The notes under the pieces were generated by a model. It had not been told where the DNA came from, did no database searches, and saw only the letters and a list, made by a program, of their open reading frames with translations. A stretch of DNA of 64,000 nucleotides from Salinarimonas sp052380005. Its GTDB lineage: Bacteria > Pseudomonadota > Alphaproteobacteria > Rhizobiales > Beijerinckiaceae. The DNA lies in NCBI GenBank assembly GCA_052380005.1, contig JBQTCJ010000017.1. The stretch is one strand, 5' to 3'. Positions 34,214-43,433 of this stretch are shown here, piece by piece. Within the stretch, counting starts at the first letter, position 1. The number at the start of each line of letters is the position of its first letter. A program made the translations under genes and the position numbers.

Positions 34214-36499
34214 TCAGGCTCGCCGGATCGCCGCGAACACCGCCTGTGGCGTCGCCGGCATGTCGATGTGGACGAGGCCGCAGGCGCGATGGAGCGCGTC
34301 CGCGACGGCGTTCATCGTGGCCGGCGCCGCGCCGATCGTCCCCGCCTCGCCCGCGCCCTTGATGCCGAGGACGTTGGTGGCGCAGGGCACGTTGCGGGTC
34401 TCGAAGACGAAGCTCGGCACGTCCGCCGCGCGCGGCAGCCGGTAGTCCATCAGCGAGGCCGTGACGAGCTGGCCGCCCGCGTCGTAGACGACGCGCTCGT
34501 GCAGCGCCTGGCCGATGCCCTGGACGAGGCCGCCGTGCACCTGGCCCGCGAGCAGCAGCGGGTTCAGCGTCACGCCGAAATCGTCGACGACGACGTAGGC
34601 GACCACCTCCACATTGCCCGTATCCGGGTCGATCTCCACCTCGCAGACGTGCGTGCCGTTGGGATAGGTCGCCGCCGGCGGCTTCCAGGCGTGGGAGGCG
34701 ATGATCGGCTCGCCCGCCCGCGCGGCGAGGTCGGCGAAGCCGATCGCGCGGTCGGTGCCGGCGATCCGCACCGCGCCCTCCGCGATCTCGAGGTCCGCGA
34801 CCGCGGCCTCGAGCGCGTCGGAGGCGAGCGCCACGAGGCGGGTCGCCACCTGCTCCGATGCGCCGGCGACGGCGGCCCCGCCGATCGGGATCGAGCGCGA
34901 GCCGCCGGTGCCGCCGCCGGTGGCGATCTCGTCGGTGTCGCCCTGCCGGACGCGGATGCGCTCGAGCGGAAGGTCGAGGTGCTGCGAGACCAGCTGGGCG
35001 TAGGCGGTGGCATGCCCCTGCCCGCTCGACTGCGTGCCGATCGTCACGACGGCGCCGCCGTCGGCCTCGATCCGTACGGTCGCCTCCTCCGGCCCGCCGC
35101 CGGCGCAGGCCTCGATGTAGCTCGCCATCCCGATGCCGCGGATGCGCCCGCGGGCGCGGGCCTCCGAGGCGCGCGCCTCGAAGCCGTCCCAGCCCGCGAG
35201 CGCCATGGCGCGGCGCATGTGGCCCTCGAACTCGCCGCTGTCGTAGGTGCGCCCCGTCGCGGTGCGGTAGGGCATCTGGTCGGGCGCGACGAAGTTCTTC
35301 GCGCGCAGGGCGTCGGGCGCCGCGCCGATCTCCCGCGCGACGTGGTCGACGAGGCGCTCGATCACGTAGGCCGCCTCGGGCCGCCCCGCGCCGCGATAGG
35401 CGTCGACGGGGAGCGTGTTGGTGTACCAGCCGCGGATGCGGGCGTGCACCGCCGGGATGTCGTAGACGCCCGGCGTCATGGTGGCGCCGCCGGTGGGGAT
35501 GAACGGCGCGAACTGGGAGAGGTAGGCACCGAGATCCGCATCGATCGTCACCCGCATGGCGAGGAAGCGCCCCTCCTCGTCGAGCGCCATCTCGGCGCGC
35601 GTGCGGTTGTCGCGCCCCTGCGCGTCGCCGACGAAATGCTCCGTGCGATCCGCCGTCCACTTCACCGGCGCGCCGAGCCGCTCGGCCGCGAGCACGCAGA
35701 GCGGGTACTCGCGGAAGACGAACATCTTGGTGCCGAAGCCGCCGCCGACGTCGGGCGTGACCACGCGCAGCGTCCCGGGCTCGCGGCCGAGAACACCGGC
35801 GACGACGTCGCGCACGAGATGGCTGCCCTGAGAGCCCAGCGTCAGCGTGATCCGCCCGGTCTCCCGGTCGATCTCGGCGAGGCAGGCGCGCGGCTCGACG
35901 TAGTTGGTCACGAGCCGATTGTTGACGAGCTCGAGCGAGACCACCCGTGCGGCAGCGGCGAAGGCCGCATCCGTCGCAGCCGCGTCGCCCACGCTCGAGT
36001 CGAACGCGAGGTTCGTGCCGAGGTCGGGCCACACCAGCGGGGCGCCGTCCTCCTCCGCGGCCGCGATGCCCACGATGGCGTCGAGCGGCTCGTACCGTGC
36101 GGGAAACGCCTCCGCCGCCTCGCGGGCCTGGGCGAGCGTGTCCGCCACCACCACGCCGACGACGTCGCCGACGTGGCGCACCATGCCCGACGCGATCACC
36201 GGGTAGGGCGGCGTCGCCATGCGGCTCCCGTCGGAATTCCGCGCGGGCGCGAGGCAGGGCAGCGGCTTGAGCTCCGCGGCGTCCGACGCCGCGAGGACGA
36301 GGCGCACGCCCGGCATGGCGCGGACCTCGGCGAGATCACCCACGGCGAGGCGCGCGTGGGCGTGGGGGCTGCGCACCATCACGGCGTGGAGCACGCCGTC
36401 CGGCGCGAGATCGTCGGTGTAGGTGCCCGCTCCGGTGACGAAGCGAACATCCTCGACGCGACGCGCCGCTTGGCCGACGCCGAACTTCATGGGGCGCAT
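34214..36499 (-). CDS. Molybdenum hydroxylase large subunit (xanthine dehydrogenase family)
   Basis: A 761-residue Moco-binding subunit of the CoxL/xanthine dehydrogenase family. The N-terminal KFGVGQAARRVEDVRFVTGA, the Moco loop AYRGAGRPEAAYVIERL and the catalytic Glu motif GIKGAGEAGTIGA are seen. AYRGAGR, rather than AYRCSFR, places it with the form II CoxL-like enzymes, so CO oxidation should not be assumed. The FAD (CoxM) and iron-sulfur (CoxS) subunit genes normally adjacent are missing. The ATG at 36499 follows GGAG at a good distance. A rhodanese gene lies just upstream. The substrate is unknown. Confidence 0.9.
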   Translation of the reverse strand: MRPMKFGVGQAARRVEDVRFVTGAGTYTDDLAPDGVLHAVMVRSPHAHARLAVGDLAEVRAMPGVRLVLAASDAAELKPLPCLAPARNSDGSRMATPPYPVIASGMVRHVGDVVGVVVADTLAQAREAAEAFPARYEPLDAIVGIAAAEEDGAPLVWPDLGTNLAFDSSVGDAAATDAAFAAAARVVSLELVNNRLVTNYVEPRACLAEIDRETGRITLTLGSQGSHLVRDVVAGVLGREPGTLRVVTPDVGGGFGTKMFVFREYPLCVLAAERLGAPVKWTADRTEHFVGDAQGRDNRTRAEMALDEEGRFLAMRVTIDADLGAYLSQFAPFIPTGGATMTPGVYDIPAVHARIRGWYTNTLPVDAYRGAGRPEAAYVIERLVDHVAREIGAAPDALRAKNFVAPDQMPYRTATGRTYDSGEFEGHMRRAMALAGWDGFEARASEARARGRIRGIGMASYIEACAGGGPEEATVRIEADGGAVVTIGTQSSGQGHATAYAQLVSQHLDLPLERIRVRQGDTDEIATGGGTGGSRSIPIGGAAVAGASEQVATRLVALASDALEAAVADLEIAEGAVRIAGTDRAIGFADLAARAGEPIIASHAWKPPAATYPNGTHVCEVEIDPDTGNVEVVAYVVVDDFGVTLNPLLLAGQVHGGLVQGIGQALHERVVYDAGGQLVTASLMDYRLPRAADVPSFVFETRNVPCATNVLGIKGAGEAGTIGAAPATMNAVADALHRACGLVHIDMPATPQAVFAAIRRA

Positions 36500-36557
36500 C
36501 GCCGTGCTCCGTTCCTCGTTCCCGGGTGTCGAGAGGGTGGCGCCCCCGCGCCCCGTG

Positions 36558-36959
36558 TCAACCGTCGTCGCGCCCGGAACGCTCTCCCGCGGCATGGGCA
36601 TCCGCGCCCGAAGCGTCCGCGCCGCCCTCGGCGCGCGCGACGGGCTCGCCGCCCATCACCCAGTCCTCGATGCCGCCCTGGTAATGGGCCACGCCCGCGA
36701 TGCCCGCCGCCAGCGCCGCATGGGCGGCGTGCTGCGAGCGCACGCCGGCCGAGCAGGTGAAGACGATCCGCCGGCCGTCGCGCGGCAGGCGCGCGGGCTC
36801 GAAGGCGTCGAGCGGATGCGAGACGGACCCGGGGATGTGGCCGCGCGCATATGCCGCCGGCTCGCGCACGTCCACGAGGAGGATGTCGCCCGCCGCGAGG
36901 CCGCGCTTCACGTCCTCGCGGGTCAGGGCGGGGGCGTTTCCCGTCTCGAAGGTCAGCAT
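36558..36959 (-). CDS. Rhodanese-like sulfurtransferase
   Basis: A 133-residue single-domain rhodanese. The catalytic cysteine is C69 in the loop CSAGVRS, and LLVDVREPAAYARGHIPGS is the conserved CH2A region. The last 30 residues are a Gly/Asp/Ala-rich tail outside the fold. It may move sulfane sulfur from thiosulfate, persulfide or the product of the SQR-like enzyme two genes downstream. Nothing in the gene fixes the acceptor. Ribosome site GGGAG precedes the ATG at 36959. Confidence 0.9.
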   Translation of the reverse strand: MLTFETGNAPALTREDVKRGLAAGDILLVDVREPAAYARGHIPGSVSHPLDAFEPARLPRDGRRIVFTCSAGVRSQHAAHAALAAGIAGVAHYQGGIEDWVMGGEPVARAEGGADASGADAHAAGERSGRDDG

Positions 36960-37088
36960 GGCGTGTCTCCCGTCTGCCGTGCATCGCGAATTGCGTGCAC
37001 GTTTCGAACATTATGGTCGCGATCGATTCAGGATTCCGGAACCGGCGCGGGCTTATGGTGACAACGCGGAACCACCCACGTGGGCACC

Positions 37089-38225
37089 ATGCTCGATTTC
37101 CAGGTCAGACGCCGCTTCGCCCAGATGCGCCGATCGTTCGCGACGCTAGGGTTCGCCGGCGACGCCGCGGACGCGGCGCGGTCGTCCGAGCTCGTCTTCG
37201 ACGACAGCGCCGTCACGCCGCCGAGGCTCGAGCAGGCGCACGCCGTCGAATGGCGCCGCGACGAGGACGATCTCGTCGAGGGCGTGTCCGCGCAGACGCG
37301 CGAGGCCGTGTTCCGGCTCGCCTACGCGATCCGGCGCGAGGCCGACGCGCTCGACGATCTCGCGCCGCGCGCCCGCACCGCGGCGCGGCGGCTCTCGCGC
37401 GAGGAGGCGGACATCGCCGAGGCGCTCGCGGGGCTCGATCCCGAGGATCTGCGTCCCGCGCTCGATCTCGCCACGCCGCCGGTCGCGAGCCTCGTCGGCG
37501 AGGTCGGGGCCGTCGCCCTCTCCGTCTCCCTCGCCGCCGTGCGCGCGGGCGCTTCCGCCCGCGGCTTCGCCGAGGCGTCGCGGCGGATTGCGGACCTCGC
37601 CGCGCTCCTCGCCGGCGCCTGGGACGGTATCGAGGGACTCGTCGTGGGGATCGAGGAGCGCTCGGCCGACACCGCTGCGCTGGCCACCGACCTGCGCCGG
37701 CGCGGGGCCGGGCTCGTCGGCGGCCGGGCGGAGACCGGCGCGCGCGACGTCGCGGCGCTGCGCCGCCTCGTCCGCGAGACCGAGGGGACGGCGAGCCGGA
37801 TTGCCGAGACGGCGGAGGACCTCGCCCGCAGCGTGCGCACGCTCTCCGACGGCCTCCTCGCCGTCGTGCGGCGCCCGCCGGAGGGCGAGCGGCGCGCCAC
37901 GGCGCGCGTGCCGGTGGACCTTCCCTGCGAGGTGCGCGTGGCCACGGGCGTCGTGCCCGGGCGCGTGCGCGATCTCTCGCTCACGGGCGCGCTGGTCGCG
38001 CTCGACGAGCCCGTGGCACTCGCCCCCGGCCAGCCGCTCTCCTTCCGCCTGCCGGATGTCGCGCCGCTCGCGGGCTCCGTCGTCACGGTGGAGGAGGCGA
38101 GCCTGCGCCTGACCTTCGACCTGCGCCACGGTGCCAACGCCGGCGCCCAGCCGGCGCTGGAGCGGCTCGTGGGTCTCGCGGACGAGCGGCGCGGGCCGCT
38201 TCCAAATCACGGGACGATCCCGTAG
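37089..38225 (+). CDS. PilZ-domain protein
   Basis: A 378-residue protein. The C-terminal 100 residues form a PilZ domain: the arginine motif RRATARVPV near residue 273 and DLSLTG further on match the RxxxR and [DN]xSxxG cyclic-di-GMP binding pattern. The N-terminal 270 residues are helical and Ala-, Arg- and Glu-rich, with heptad-like character and no clear membrane segment, resembling a signalling coiled coil. It is presumably a cyclic-di-GMP effector. The ATG at 37089 is used; a GTG three codons upstream also fits. Divergent from rhodanese, with no partner gene in view. Confidence 0.85.
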   Translation: MLDFQVRRRFAQMRRSFATLGFAGDAADAARSSELVFDDSAVTPPRLEQAHAVEWRRDEDDLVEGVSAQTREAVFRLAYAIRREADALDDLAPRARTAARRLSREEADIAEALAGLDPEDLRPALDLATPPVASLVGEVGAVALSVSLAAVRAGASARGFAEASRRIADLAALLAGAWDGIEGLVVGIEERSADTAALATDLRRRGAGLVGGRAETGARDVAALRRLVRETEGTASRIAETAEDLARSVRTLSDGLLAVVRRPPEGERRATARVPVDLPCEVRVATGVVPGRVRDLSLTGALVALDEPVALAPGQPLSFRLPDVAPLAGSVVTVEEASLRLTFDLRHGANAGAQPALERLVGLADERRGPLPNHGTIP

Positions 38226-38261
38226 GAAGGCCGCGCCCCGCAATCGAAAGGCGCGCATCCC

Positions 38262-39470
38262 TTGCCCCCGCTCTCCACCGCCGGCGCCCGCGCCGCTCCG
38301 CGCGCGCTCCTCGTCGTCGTCGCCTATCTCGGGTTCGTCTCCCTCGCGCTGCCGGACATCGCGCACGGCGTCTCGTGGCCGTTCGTGCGCGACGCCTTCA
38401 CGCTGCCGCAGAGCGGGCTCGGGCTGATCATGGCTGGGACCGCGGCGGGCTTCTTCGTCTCCTCCTTCTTCGCCGGGCGGCTGCTCGAGGCCGTCGGTGT
38501 CGGGCGGCTGCTGGCGGGCTCGACCGGCCTCGTCGCCGCGGCGCTGGTGGGCGTCGCGGTCGCGCCGAGCTTCCCGGTCTTCCTCGCGGCCGCCCCCCTC
38601 GTCGGGCTCGGCTCCGGCGCGATCGATTCGGGCCTCAACGCCTATGCCGCGGCGCGCTTCTCCGCGCGTCACATGACCTGGCTCCACGCCGCCTTCGGCT
38701 TCGGCGCCGCCTGCGGACCCTTCCTGATGACGGGCGCGCTCGTCGTCGGCGGCTCCTGGCGGCTCGGCTACGGCACGATCGCGCTGATCATGGGGGCGAT
38801 GGCGCTCGTCTTCCTGTCGACCCGTGGGCTCTGGCGCGCCGATGCCGGCGGGCCGATCACGGCCGGGGAGACCGCGGGCGCGAGCCCCGCGCCCGCCCGG
38901 GTGACGACCCGCGCCGCCCTCGCGAACCCCGTCGTTCGGCTGCAGATCGCGATGTTCTGCATCTACGTCGGCGTCGAGTACGGGGCGGGGCTGTGGATCT
39001 TCACCGTGCTCAGCGAGGGGCGCGGCCTGTCGGTCGAGCTGGCGGGGACGATGGCGGGGCTGTTCTGGGGCGGGCTGTTCCTGGGCCGCGTCGGCTTCGG
39101 CCTGGTCGCCGACCGCCTCGGGGAGGACCTCTCCGTTCGGCTCGGCCTCGCGGGGATGACGCTGGGCGCGGCCGCCTTCGCGCTCGCGCCGACACCGGTG
39201 GGCCTCGTCGGCATCGTGCTGCTCGGCCTCGCCTGCGCGCCGGTCTACCCGATGCTGATGTCGCGCACGCCCGCACGGCTCGGCGAGGCGGTGGCGACGC
39301 ACGCGATCGGCTTCCAGGTCTCGGCGGCGATGCTCGGCGGCGTGATCTTCCCCGCGCTCGGCGGCCTCCTGGCGGACGCGATCGGCCTCGACGCGGTGCC
39401 CCTGATGGTGCTCGCCTCGGTGCTGGCCCTCGTCACCCTCAACGCGATGCTGGAGCGCCGCACCGCCTGA
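38262..39470 (+). CDS. MFS transporter
   Basis: A 402-residue major facilitator protein with about 12 hydrophobic segments and a glycine-rich loop (AAGFFVSSFFAGRLLEAVGV). The N-terminal domain (GLNAYAAARFSARHMTWLHA) resembles the FucP-like/Bsd group of sugar or small-molecule carriers. It appears to start with TTG at 38262, 36 bases after the PilZ gene; AAAGG lies a little far upstream. The substrate is unknown. The gene converges on an alpha/beta hydrolase with 12 bases between stops. Confidence 0.85.
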   Translation: MPPLSTAGARAAPRALLVVVAYLGFVSLALPDIAHGVSWPFVRDAFTLPQSGLGLIMAGTAAGFFVSSFFAGRLLEAVGVGRLLAGSTGLVAAALVGVAVAPSFPVFLAAAPLVGLGSGAIDSGLNAYAAARFSARHMTWLHAAFGFGAACGPFLMTGALVVGGSWRLGYGTIALIMGAMALVFLSTRGLWRADAGGPITAGETAGASPAPARVTTRAALANPVVRLQIAMFCIYVGVEYGAGLWIFTVLSEGRGLSVELAGTMAGLFWGGLFLGRVGFGLVADRLGEDLSVRLGLAGMTLGAAAFALAPTPVGLVGIVLLGLACAPVYPMLMSRTPARLGEAVATHAIGFQVSAAMLGGVIFPALGGLLADAIGLDAVPLMVLASVLALVTLNAMLERRTA

Positions 39471-39482
39471 ACGCGCGCCCGC

Positions 39483-40352
39483 TCAATCGAGCCGCCGGCG
39501 CAGGAAGCCCACCACCGCCTCGGCGAAGGCGTCGTTGGCGTCCCCCGCCACCATGTGGCGCGCCTCGGCCACGTCGACGAACTCCGCGTCCGGCGCCATA
39601 GCCAGGAAGTCCCGCGCGGCCTCGGGCGTGACGAGCTCGCTCGAGCCGCCGCGCACGAGGAGCGTGGGCACGCCGAGCGTGCGCGTGGCCTGGTGGAGGC
39701 GCGCCTCCGCCCGCTCCCAGTCGGCGTTGACGGAGCGCGGGCCGTCGAGGAAATCCGGGTCCCAGTGCCAGCGCAGGCGCCCGTCCGGGGAGGCGCGCAG
39801 GTTCTTGCGCAGGCCCTCGAGCGAGCGCGGGCGGGGGCGATGCGGCAGGTAGGCGGCCACCGCGTCCGCCGCCGCCTCCAGCGAGGCGAAGCCTTCGCGG
39901 GCATGCGCGCGCATGAAGCCCTGGATCTTGTCGACACCGCGCGGGTCCATCCGCGGCACGATGTCGACGAGGACGAGCCCGCGGAACGGCGCGGGCGCCC
40001 CCGCCGGCGTCTCGCCCAGCGCCAGCAGCGAGGCGATGCCGCCCAGCGACGCGCCGATCGCCACCGGCACCGCACCTTCGCTCGCCAGCGTCCGGCCCAC
40101 GGCGGCGGCGTCCGCCGCGAAGTCGAGGAAGGAATAGCCGCCGCCCGGCGCGCGATCGCTGTCGCCGTGGCCGCGCTGGTCGAGGCACACGGCCCGCCAG
40201 CCCTCGTGCGCGAGGCGCCGGGCGGTCTCCTCCCAGGCGTGGCGCGTCTGCCCGCCGCCGTGCAGCAGCAGCGCCGAACGGTGGCCCTCTCCGTGGACGT
40301 CGCCGACGAGGCGATTGCCGGCCGCGCCGACGAAGCTGCGCGTCGCGCTCAC
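39483..40352 (-). CDS. Alpha/beta hydrolase
   Basis: A 289-residue alpha/beta hydrolase. The oxyanion region LLLHGGGQTRHAW, the nucleophile elbow GASLGG and the acid-histidine end ARHMVAGDANDAF are visible, giving a full Ser-Asp-His triad. The GTG start overlaps the stop of the next alpha/beta hydrolase (GTGA), so they are coupled. The pair trails the carotenoid operon after a 92-base gap to ispH, so a link such as carotenoid ester processing is possible but not shown. Confidence 0.85.
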   Translation of the reverse strand: MSATRSFVGAAGNRLVGDVHGEGHRSALLLHGGGQTRHAWEETARRLAHEGWRAVCLDQRGHGDSDRAPGGGYSFLDFAADAAAVGRTLASEGAVPVAIGASLGGIASLLALGETPAGAPAPFRGLVLVDIVPRMDPRGVDKIQGFMRAHAREGFASLEAAADAVAAYLPHRPRPRSLEGLRKNLRASPDGRLRWHWDPDFLDGPRSVNADWERAEARLHQATRTLGVPTLLVRGGSSELVTPEAARDFLAMAPDAEFVDVAEARHMVAGDANDAFAEAVVGFLRRRLD

Positions 40353-41116
40353 GGCCGCTCCTCCAGGAAGGCCAGGACGCCGGCCTTGTGGACCTTGTCG
40401 CCGACCGCGAGGTTGTGGTCGCGCCCGGGGATGTCGAGCGCCCGCGCGCCGGGGATCAGCGCGGCGAGCGCGGGGCCGGAGCCGGCCACCGTGTCGTTCG
40501 TGCCCACCGAGACCAAGACCGGCATCGCGAGCGAGGCCACCTCCTCGCGCGAGAGGGTCTGGCGCGAGCCGCGGATGCAGGCGGCGAGCGCCTTCAGGTC
40601 GCTCCCGGTCTGCTCGGCGAAGGCGCGGAACATGCGCTGCATCGGGTCCGTGAGCGCGGCGAGGGAGGGCGCCTCCATCGCGTCCGCGATGCCGAGCGGC
40701 AGCCCGACGCCCTCGACGAGGTGGATGCCGAGCCCGCCGAGCAGGGCTGCGCGCACCCGCTCGGGCGCCATCAGCGCCAGATGCGCCGTGATCCGCGCCC
40801 CCATCGAGTAGCCCATCACGTCGGCCCGCTCGAGCCCGAGATGGTCCATCAGCGCGAGCACGTCGCCCGCCATGACCTGCGAGCCGTAGGCGTCCGGCTC
40901 GTAGAGCTTGGCACTCTTCCCGTGCCCACGATTGTCGAGCGCGATCACCCGGCGCCCGGCATGGGCGAGGGTCTTGGTCCACATCGTGTTGACCCAGTTG
41001 ACCGCGTGGCTCGAGGCGAAGCCGTGCACGAGCACGATCGGCTCGTGCCGATCCTCGCCCGTGGGCGCGAGGTCGATGTAGGCGATGTCGACGCCGTTCG
41101 AGGAGAAATGCTGCAT
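40349..41116 (-). CDS. Alpha/beta hydrolase
   Basis: A 255-residue alpha/beta hydrolase with the nucleophile motif GYSMGA, the region VLVHGFASSH and the terminal His in PGRDHNLAVGDKVH. It looks like a PST or esterase-type enzyme with a small lid. It is coupled to the following hydrolase and lies 92 bases downstream of ispH, in the same direction. No substrate can be inferred. Confidence 0.85.
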   Translation of the reverse strand: MQHFSSNGVDIAYIDLAPTGEDRHEPIVLVHGFASSHAVNWVNTMWTKTLAHAGRRVIALDNRGHGKSAKLYEPDAYGSQVMAGDVLALMDHLGLERADVMGYSMGARITAHLALMAPERVRAALLGGLGIHLVEGVGLPLGIADAMEAPSLAALTDPMQRMFRAFAEQTGSDLKALAACIRGSRQTLSREEVASLAMPVLVSVGTNDTVAGSGPALAALIPGARALDIPGRDHNLAVGDKVHKAGVLAFLEERP

Positions 41117-41208
41117 GGGAACCGGGTGCTGCGGCCGGGTGGGCGGGGGCGCAGACTAGTGCGCCCGTCCCGGGGAGGCAATTCCGCCGGAAGACGCGCC
41201 GCCCGTCC

Positions 41209-42156
41209 TCACCGCCCCGCCAGCGCCCCGAGATCCACCGGCGCGAAACGCGTCGTCTCCACCGTGGTGGTGATCTCCTCCACAACGACTTCGCGCCACC
41301 CTCGAAGCCGCTCCAGCGTCTCGCGCACCAGCACCTCCGGCGCGGAGGCGCCGGCCGTGAGGCCGATGGTGGTGACGTCGGCGACGAAGCCCTCGTCGAG
41401 CTCGGCGGCGTCGGCGATCATCCGCGCCGGGCGGCCCAGCACCGTGGCGAGCTCCCTCAAGCGGGTCGCGTTCGACGAGTTCGGCGCGCCGCACACGACG
41501 ATGCGCTGCGCCCGCTCGGCGAGCACCCGCACCGCCGCCTGGCGGTTCTGCGTGGCGTAGCAGATCGTCTTCACGTCCGGCCCGACGATCGCCGGGAAGC
41601 GCGATCGCAGCACGGCGATGATCTCGCGGGTGTCGTCGACGGAGAGCGTCGTCTGCGTCACGTAGGCGAGGCGCTCCGCGTCCTCCGGCTCGAGCGCCGC
41701 CGCCTCCGCGATGGTGCCGACGACGTGGACCGTGCCGTCGATCCGCCCGAGGATGCCCTCGACCTCGGCGTGGCCGACGTGCCCGATGACGACGAGCGCC
41801 CTCCCCTCCGCCGCGTGCCGCCGGCCCTCGACGTGGACGCGGCGCACCAGCGGACAGGTCGCGTCGATCACGTCGAGCCCCCGCGCGGTCGCCTGGCGCT
41901 CCACCGCCCGGGAGACGCCGTGGGCGGAGAAGATCGTCACCGCCCCGTCGGGGATCTCGTCCACCTCGTCGACGAAGACGACGCCCTTGGCCGCGAGCTC
42001 GGAGACGACGCGGCCGTTGTGCACGATCTCGTGGCGGACGTAGACCGGGCGGTCCGTCGCCGCGCGCGCCGCCTCCACCGCGCCGATCGCCCGCTCGACC
42101 CCGGCACAGAATCCCCGCGGGGCGGCGAGCAGCACGGTGAGAGGGGAGCGCGTCAT
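41209..42156 (-). CDS. ispH: 4-Hydroxy-3-methylbut-2-enyl diphosphate reductase
   Basis: A 315-residue iron-sulfur enzyme that makes IPP and DMAPP in the last step of the MEP pathway. The three cluster cysteines are in RGFCAGVERAI (Cys 17), DATCPLVRRVH and VVCGAPNSSNATRL. Length and motifs are standard. It is coupled to hpnE (ATGA overlap), so its placement in the squalene/carotenoid operon probably supports isoprenoid precursor supply to that product. A second ispH elsewhere for housekeeping is possible. Confidence 0.95.
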   Translation of the reverse strand: MTRSPLTVLLAAPRGFCAGVERAIGAVEAARAATDRPVYVRHEIVHNGRVVSELAAKGVVFVDEVDEIPDGAVTIFSAHGVSRAVERQATARGLDVIDATCPLVRRVHVEGRRHAAEGRALVVIGHVGHAEVEGILGRIDGTVHVVGTIAEAAALEPEDAERLAYVTQTTLSVDDTREIIAVLRSRFPAIVGPDVKTICYATQNRQAAVRVLAERAQRIVVCGAPNSSNATRLRELATVLGRPARMIADAAELDEGFVADVTTIGLTAGASAPEVLVRETLERLRGWREVVVEEITTTVETTRFAPVDLGALAGR

Positions 42157-43433
42157 CGCGCGCTCTCCGCCGGGAGCGCCCGCTGCGTGCGGACGGTGCG
42201 CGGCGCGCTCGCCGCGAGGAGATCGCGCGCGGCGTCCTCGCCGGAGATCACGGCGGCCTCGATCGTCGCCGGCAGGCGCGAGAGCCAGTCCCCCGCGAGG
42301 CGAACGTTGGTGAACGGCGCGCGCGGCTGCGGCCCGTCCGGCCCGGCGGCCTGGCGTATCGTCGCCCGCTTCTCCTTGACCACGCGCTGCTCCACCGGCT
42401 CGCCGACGGTCACGCCCGCCGCGCGCAGGGCGGGGGCGACCTCCCGCCAGATACGCGTGGCCAGCGCCTGCGGATCGTCCCCCACCGCCGCGCCGGCGGC
42501 GGAGACCGTCACCGAGACGTGGTCCTCCCGCGCGAGCGCCCAGTGCGACAGCGCCCGGCGCAGGCCCACGAAGCGCGGCCGATCCGGCCCCGCCACCCGG
42601 TAATGCGCGTTGACGATCGGCTCGTAGGCGTCCGGCACCGGCAGCGCCGGGAGGAGGCGGGCGATCTCCGCCGGCGGCAGCGCGAGGACGACGCCGTCGC
42701 CCGGCCCGATCGCGATCGTGCGATCCGCCATCACGAGCGCGGCGACGCGATCCTCCCGCACGTCGATCGCGCGCAGGCGCGCGCCCAGCGCGATGCGCCC
42801 GCCCCCGCGGGCGAGCGCGTCCAGCGCGGGCGCCACGAGATCCGGCCCGAGCCCGCGCTCGGCGACGAAGAGCCGCGCGCCGCCCGGCCGCACGACGCGC
42901 CGCAGCGCCCGCCCGAGGCGGCGGGCGGAGGCGATCTCGACGGGCGTGTTCAGCACGGCGACCGTCAGCGGCTCGACGAAGCTCTCGAGCAGCGCCCGCC
43001 CGGCGAAGAGGTCGCCGATCGCCCTGTCCCGCAGCGGCAGGGCGAGGCGCGCGAGGCGCGGCAGGTCGGCGAGGCCGAGGCCCTCGGGCCGCAGGCCCGG
43101 GCGCAGCCAGTCGAGCGGATGGAGGCCGACGCGGGCGATCCGCCCGTTGGCGGCGTCCCAGACCGGCAGGCCGGCCGGCTCCGGCTCGATCCAGCGCCCG
43201 CGGGCGCCGATCCGCGCGAGCATCGCGAGCGCTCGCGGGTTCGCGCCGAGCAGCGCGTGCGTGCCGTTGTCGTGCGTGAAGCCGCCCGCGGGCGAGACCG
43301 TGCGGCAGCGTCCGCCCGCCTGCGGGGCGGCCTCGTGGAGATGCACCTGCGCCCCCGCCCGCACCGCGGCGAGCGCCGCCGCGAGGCCGGCGACGCCGGC
43401 GCCGACGACGTGCAGGCGGCGCCCCGGGATCAT
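42153..43433 (-). CDS. hpnE: Hydroxysqualene dehydroxylase HpnE
   Basis: A 426-residue FAD amine-oxidase-like protein. N-terminal VVGAGVAGLAAALAAVRAG binds FAD; GGRCRTVSPAGGFTHDNGTH is typical of HpnE and phytoene-desaturase relatives. HpnE removes the hydroxyl of hydroxysqualene to give squalene. The gene overlaps the HpnC-HpnD fusion upstream and ispH downstream, four bases each. Here squalene probably feeds both hopanoids and C30 carotenoids. Confidence 0.92.
   Translation of the reverse strand: MIPGRRLHVVGAGVAGLAAALAAVRAGAQVHLHEAAPQAGGRCRTVSPAGGFTHDNGTHALLGANPRALAMLARIGARGRWIEPEPAGLPVWDAANGRIARVGLHPLDWLRPGLRPEGLGLADLPRLARLALPLRDRAIGDLFAGRALLESFVEPLTVAVLNTPVEIASARRLGRALRRVVRPGGARLFVAERGLGPDLVAPALDALARGGGRIALGARLRAIDVREDRVAALVMADRTIAIGPGDGVVLALPPAEIARLLPALPVPDAYEPIVNAHYRVAGPDRPRFVGLRRALSHWALAREDHVSVTVSAAGAAVGDDPQALATRIWREVAPALRAAGVTVGEPVEQRVVKEKRATIRQAAGPDGPQPRAPFTNVRLAGDWLSRLPATIEAAVISGEDAARDLLAASAPRTVRTQRALPAESAR

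Noticed and set aside
34214..36499. Aerobic CO dehydrogenase
   Set aside because: The active-site loop is AYRGAGR, not the AYRCSFR of true CO dehydrogenases, and coxM/coxS are missing.
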